NCBI GenBank assembly: GCA_035275065.1
Contig: DATENM010000158.1
Location: 1 to 64,000, forward strand
Direction of reading: 5' to 3'
DNA length: 64,000 bases
Origin: Blastocatellia bacterium
GTDB lineage: Bacteria; Acidobacteriota; Blastocatellia; UBA7656
Shown here: positions 60,780 to 64,000 of the stretch, one piece after another
Layout of the letters: the number at the start of each line of letters is the position of its first letter
Numbering within the stretch: the stretch's first letter is position 1
Translations under genes and position numbers: made by a program
Notes under the pieces: model-generated
Database searches by the model: none
The model's input: the letters and a program-made list of their open reading frames with translations, nothing else
What the model was told of the DNA's origin: nothing

Positions 60780-61256
60780 TCAGGCTAAACCCATCTGCCG
60801 GAGCGACGCGCGGGACTCGCCGCCGCTGATGTCCGGGATAATGGTCAACTCCAGAACCGTGACGCCTGAAAGCTCGACGCGGTAATCCTCGACCTCTTCG
60901 GTCGTCGCCGGCGGGCTGAAGTTCCACTGCTGTCGCACGATCTCTCGGAGCAAGCGCCCGCCGTCATCTGACCAGCGCAGGACGAATTCTTGTGTGCGCG
61001 CGCTTGCCGTTTCTTCAAAATGCAGGTAGATGCGCTCCAAGCGTTGCGGTTGATCGAAGATGAGCCGGATGGTTTGCTCGCCCGCGCGTTCTGCGCGCCA
61101 GCCTGAGGTAGCACCCGGCAGCAACGCCGCTTCAATGGGGTGGTCGGCATCCTCAGAGGTGAGCTCCACACTTGTGATATCTTCCAGTTGAAGCCAGCCT
61201 TGATTAGAAACCGGAGTCTTCTGTGGCTGGCTTTCGCCAACAATATGTTTGCGCAT
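60780..61256 (-). CDS. F5/8 type C (CBM32)-like domain protein
   Basis: The product has 158 residues, a single beta-sandwich resembling discoidin/F5-8C carbohydrate-binding domains (TIRLIFDQPQRLERIYLHFEE and EFVLRWSDDGG). There is no signal peptide, so it would stay in the cytoplasm, which is odd for a carbohydrate-binding fold. ATG at 61256 with AAGGGA upstream. Exact role unknown. Confidence 0.6.
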   Translation of the reverse strand: MRKHIVGESQPQKTPVSNQGWLQLEDITSVELTSEDADHPIEAALLPGATSGWRAERAGEQTIRLIFDQPQRLERIYLHFEETASARTQEFVLRWSDDGGRLLREIVRQQWNFSPPATTEEVEDYRVELSGVTVLELTIIPDISGGESRASLRQMGLA

Positions 61257-61527
61257 CAATTCCCTTCAGACCATAAAGCATTCAAATGACAGTATAGCAC
61301 CTGGGCGCGGTTGAACGTCACCCTGCCCCCTCACTTCGGCAGTTATATTTTCATCCATCCGACAAGCCATCCTGAATTCGCTGCCAACCAAATGCGCCAG
61401 GGAAATCCACTTACAGGGGATCGTGTGGCATCTCCCTCCTTGATTTTAGTTGTCTGCGTCGCTAAGCCAATGGTAAGGTATAAGCCACGGACGGCGACAA
61501 CCGACCGACAATTAAGGAAAACGGGAA

Positions 61528-61540
61528 AGAGGCTCTCCTG
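61528..61540 (+). promoter_or_regulatory. Ribosome site and CTG start of the radical SAM gene
   Basis: AGAGG at 61528-61532 is followed after five bases by CTG (61538-61540), which opens the frame KKRDVIHAWGRILSGHYP. The frame is closed by a stop near 61482 on the upstream side and contains no other usual start before the motif. Confidence 0.5.
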
Positions 61541-62518
61541 AAAAAACGTGACGTCATACATGCGTGGGGCCGCATTCTGAGTGGCCACTACCCCTCGCTC
61601 TCAATCGAGATCACGCGCGAGTGCCCGTTGCGCTGCCCTGGCTGCTACGCTTACGAGCCGGAGCACCTTCACCAGCTTGGGCCGCTCAGAACGCTCGCGG
61701 ATTACAAGGGCGAACAACTGGTCGAAGGCGTCGTCGCGCTTGCCAAGCGCTATCGCCCGCTTCACATCTCGATTGTCGGCGGTGAGCCTCTGGTGCGCTT
61801 CCGCGAACTCGACATACTGCTGCCTCGATTGAGCCAGATGGGAATCGCCGTCCAACTCGTGACCAGTGCCGTCCGCGCCATTCCCGCTGCCTGGGCGAAG
61901 ATCAAAGACCTGTTCATCGTCGTCTCGATTGATGGCCTTCAGCCCGAACACGACATCAGGAGAACTCCTGCCACCTATGAGCGGATTCTCAAGAGCATCG
62001 CCGGCCACCAGATCACCGTCCATTGCACGGTGACGGGCCAGATGGTCGGACGCACCGGCTACTTTGAAGAGTTCTTGTCTTTCTGGTCGAATAGGCCGGA
62101 AGTCAAACAGATATGGTTCAGCCTGTTTACGCCGCAGGTCGGCGCTGAAGGCGAGGAGATACTGTCGCCGCCCGCCCGCGAAGCGGTGCTAAACGAACTG
62201 GCAGAGTTGCGCCACCAGTTCCCGAAGCTGGCCCTGCCCGATTCCGTAATCAAAGGCTATCGCAATCCTCCGCAGACACCTGATGGGTGCATCTTCTCGC
62301 GCACCACGTTGAATATCACGGCAGACTTGAAGGGGCGAATCAGCCCATGCCAGTTCGGCGGCACCCCCGACTGCTCGCAGTGCGGCTGCATTGCTTCGGC
62401 GGGCTTGCAGGCGGTGGCCGACCATCGCCTTTTCGGGCTCGTCTCTCTGCGCTCCATCTTTACGGCGTCGAGCCAAATCGGCAGAATGAATAATCGGCTG
62501 TTCAGGAACGCCGATTGA
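61538..62518 (+). CDS. Radical SAM protein with apparent CTG start
   Basis: The product has 326 residues if read from CTG at 61538. The cluster motif is Cys29-x3-Cys33-x2-Cys36 (RECPLRCPGCYAY). VGGEPLVR and SIDGLQPEHD follow. A C-terminal cysteine group (CIFSRTT ... CQFGG ... CSQCGC) may hold an auxiliary 4Fe-4S cluster, SPASM-like. No ATG, GTG or TTG is available in frame upstream of the first motif cysteine; AGAGG (61528-61532) lies 5 nt before the CTG. A start at the in-frame TTG 61628 would cut through the cluster motif. Confidence 0.82.
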   Translation: MKKRDVIHAWGRILSGHYPSLSIEITRECPLRCPGCYAYEPEHLHQLGPLRTLADYKGEQLVEGVVALAKRYRPLHISIVGGEPLVRFRELDILLPRLSQMGIAVQLVTSAVRAIPAAWAKIKDLFIVVSIDGLQPEHDIRRTPATYERILKSIAGHQITVHCTVTGQMVGRTGYFEEFLSFWSNRPEVKQIWFSLFTPQVGAEGEEILSPPAREAVLNELAELRHQFPKLALPDSVIKGYRNPPQTPDGCIFSRTTLNITADLKGRISPCQFGGTPDCSQCGCIASAGLQAVADHRLFGLVSLRSIFTASSQIGRMNNRLFRNAD

Positions 62519-62555
62519 CAAAGGCATCGGCATAGCCTACGGTTATGAGGAACTG

Positions 62556-62626
62556 AGTGTAGCTGACTCTCTTCTCAGTCTCTTCTGGAATTCTCCAGAT
62601 CACCTGAAGTGAATAGCTCACCAACC
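62556..62626 (+). promoter_or_regulatory. 71-bp shared upstream element, left copy
   Basis: This 71-bp stretch aligns without gaps to the reverse complement of 63738-63808 (about 53 of 71 positions identical by eye). It holds the dyad CTGGAATTCTCCAG and conserved ends AGTGTAGCT and TAGCTCACCAACC. It lies 154 bp upstream of the Cys-rich small protein gene, in the same orientation as the right copy has relative to the CarD gene. Confidence 0.7.
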
Positions 62627-62780
62627 GGCGTAAGGACTTGCCGCGTCTGTGTGTCCTGCTCCTTTTCCTGGCTCTGCCTTCTCTGACAGCCAGGACGCCC
62701 ATCAAGTCGAAGGTGGGCTAGCCATCACACTTTTCGCTTAGTTTGAACGCAGTGTAATTAAGAATTGAGGTAGTTTTCGG

Positions 62781-63056
62781 ATGACAATTTGCGAGTTTTG
62801 TTTACAGCTTGAGGAAGGCGGCCAGTGCAGGCTTGGCCTTAATCTGCCCAAACGAATGGGCTGTCGCGATTTCGACCCCGGTATTGAGAAGTTCTGCTCC
62901 AAGCCCGGCGATTTTATGAACTCTGGCCAGCTTATCCAGATGGCCACTTATTTCGGCATCAAGGGCAAGGAGCTAAAGAAAGTCAAGCTGATGGCCGATC
63001 AGGAAGAAAGAATCCGGGCACACACTTCACCCCCTGTGAACATACTTTCTCAATGA
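62781..63056 (+). CDS. Small Cys-rich protein
   Basis: The product has 91 residues with cysteines at 4, 7, 16, 28 and 39 (CEFC, QCRLG, GCRDF, FCSKP), possibly a zinc or iron-sulfur site, then a helical basic tail. There is no signal peptide. The function is unknown. Its upstream region carries the 71-bp element shared with the CarD gene, with which it converges (59-bp gap). Confidence 0.6.
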   Translation: MTICEFCLQLEEGGQCRLGLNLPKRMGCRDFDPGIEKFCSKPGDFMNSGQLIQMATYFGIKGKELKKVKLMADQEERIRAHTSPPVNILSQ

Positions 63057-63115
63057 TCTCGAATGCGTATGGCTGCTCACCAGACACGAAGCGGCCCGCG
63101 CCGCCACTGATTCTG

Positions 63116-63685
63116 TTACCCGGAAGCCCCTTGATATCGGGCTTGATTGCGGCTAGTGGTCATCCGGCTGCGGGTTGCCCTGCCGGTCTGCGCTTTTGGG
63201 TCTCGCGCCGCGAGGGCCGCATCAACCTGCCCGGTGGCCACTTCCTTCGTCATTCCCATCACTTCGGCGACCTCGCACACCAACAGCGCCTTCGCCCTTT
63301 CGAGAACCTTGTGCTCGCGGAACGACAAGGACTTACTGGTGTGCAATTCAGTAAGCGACCCGACGATTTCAGCCAGATCGAAAGCCGAGCCTGAGGCGAA
63401 CAGATCTGAAATGTAGAGGCTGCGTGCCCGGTAGTTGTCGGCCATAGCCCCTGGCTGGCTCAAGCGGACCATCAATTTAGGTATCTCAGAACGACTCAGC
63501 AGCAGCCGTATGCCCACCATATCCACTTTCTCTACCGGGATAAACAACTCGCCCCCGCCGTCACTGAGAACGAGCAGTTGATAGAAGCTCAATGGCCGCT
63601 CGGCTATCGTCTTCTCGACGATGGCGCCAATCAAGCATGGCCCCTGAGAGGGATAAACGATTTTACTCCCCGGCGTCAGTAACAA
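63116..63685 (-). CDS. CarD-family transcription factor
   Basis: The product has 189 residues read from the TTG at 63685, chosen because GGAGAGGAG (complement of 63692-63700) lies 6 nt upstream and LTPGSKIVYPSQG matches the CarD/CdnL N-terminus. The RNA-polymerase interaction domain (about 1-55) is followed by a helical DNA-binding region (SRSEIPKLM and LSFREHKVLERAKALLV). CarD stabilises open promoter complexes. The C-terminal 35 residues are basic and variable. Several CarD paralogs per genome are common in this phylum. Confidence 0.85.
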   Translation of the reverse strand: MLLTPGSKIVYPSQGPCLIGAIVEKTIAERPLSFYQLLVLSDGGGELFIPVEKVDMVGIRLLLSRSEIPKLMVRLSQPGAMADNYRARSLYISDLFASGSAFDLAEIVGSLTELHTSKSLSFREHKVLERAKALLVCEVAEVMGMTKEVATGQVDAALAARDPKAQTGRATRSRMTTSRNQARYQGASG

Positions 63686-63737
63686 ATTAGTCTCCTCTCC
63701 AAGCCTGATGCGAGTTCTGCGGAACAATGAACTCTCG

Positions 63738-63808
63738 GGTTGGTGAGCTAAAGGATTCAGGTGGTCTGGAACATTCCAGAGAATCTGAAGGAAAGAGTGA
63801 GCTACACT
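63738..63808 (-). promoter_or_regulatory. 71-bp shared upstream element, right copy
   Basis: The reverse complement aligns with 62556-62626 over all 71 positions without gaps. The dyad is CTGGAATGTTCCAG, more perfect than in the left copy. It ends 52 bp upstream of the TTG start of the CarD gene and so lies in its promoter or leader. Confidence 0.7.
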
Positions 63809-63834
63809 CTTAGCACTTTTACCCTACCTGTATA

Positions 63835-63999
63835 TCAGGAGGGTGTCAACCATAGCCCGTCTGGAACCTTGCGCAGGGGGATCGTTTCTTTGTTGTGGAG
63901 GGATGATAGACCTTGCTCTTGTGGAGGGTGCGGGTCGGAGGGCTGCGGATAGGCTTTCTTACGATGTCGCCGCTTCCAGGTCTTCCTCTCAGGAATACC
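63835..63999 (-). CDS. Possible 3' end of a gene running off the right edge
   Basis: A 54-codon open frame enters from the right edge and stops at 63835-63837. It is basic and proline-rich (RKTWKRRHRKKAYPQPS) and resembles no family known to me. Too short to judge; it could be noncoding. Confidence 0.25.
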   Translation of the reverse strand, partial: GIPERKTWKRRHRKKAYPQPSDPHPPQEQGLSSLHNKETIPLRKVPDGLWLTPS

Positions 64000-64000
64000 G

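Noticed and set aside
62502..62705. 67-codon minus-strand gene in the left 71-bp element
   Set aside because: Open, and similar to a plus-strand frame at 63761-63952, but the copies have different lengths and contexts, and the matching plus-strand frame is broken by a stop near the start of the repeat; treated as regulatory or repeat DNA.

Overview
The window is high-GC, densely packed bacterial chromosome with no rRNA, CRISPR array or prophage. The gene set fits a soil-type Acidobacteriota, most like the class Blastocatellia: RNase J, CarD, many secreted two-domain proteins, DUF4097 and B-box membrane proteins, and intergenic REP-like hairpins. This assignment is inferred from gene style, not from a marker gene.

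Layout. 1-545: decayed mobile DNA, namely an IS5-type transposase fragment joined to the first codons of an IS110-type recombinase, with a structured segment upstream that resembles an IS110 bridge RNA. 546-3526: C69 peptidase and RNase J. 3744-7055: an accessory two-gene cassette, one protein with a nucleoside-deoxyribosyltransferase/TIR-like N-terminus and one with an alpha/beta-hydrolase N-terminus. Both end in the same TPR module, related to the TRAF-binding region of eukaryotic ASK/MAP3K5 kinases. This is the best candidate for a little-described system. 7075-13320: LysM lytic transglycosylase, Lon, NrdR and a flippase-like membrane protein. 13351-17755: ECF sigma factor, anti-sigma factor with two zinc fingers, and three envelope proteins, probably one envelope-stress unit. 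18044-18901: M23 peptidase behind a structured leader. 19679-27417: nuoAHJKLMN, exactly the seven membrane-arm subunits of complex I and none of the peripheral ones. 27422-33320: peroxiredoxin, HAD hydrolase, amidohydrolase and P1 peptidase. 33542-37692: PilB-like ATPase, membrane-fused sulfite-oxidase-like protein and uracil-DNA glycosylase. 37929-39056: CHAD protein. 39183-43239: three-subunit molybdenum hydroxylase of the 4-hydroxybenzoyl-CoA reductase type. 43495-50842: superoxide dismutase, YVTN/di-haem cytochrome, two paralogous secreted proteins and a DUF2723 glycosyltransferase-like protein. 50941-54861: XdhC-like protein, then a sigma54 response regulator and its histidine kinase. 54958-59623: secreted PPC protein, glycine-zipper protein and matrixin metalloprotease. 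59731-63685: tRNA-Val(CAC), a small basic protein, RRM protein, CBM-like protein, radical SAM enzyme with an apparent CTG start, Cys-rich small protein and CarD regulator. The last two share a 71-bp upstream element.

Several genes work together by position: sigma/anti-sigma with envelope genes, the nuo membrane arm, the Mo/FAD/2Fe-2S hydroxylase, and the sigma54 two-component pair. A recurring palindromic repeat (five copies) sits between genes, once inside the nuo operon.
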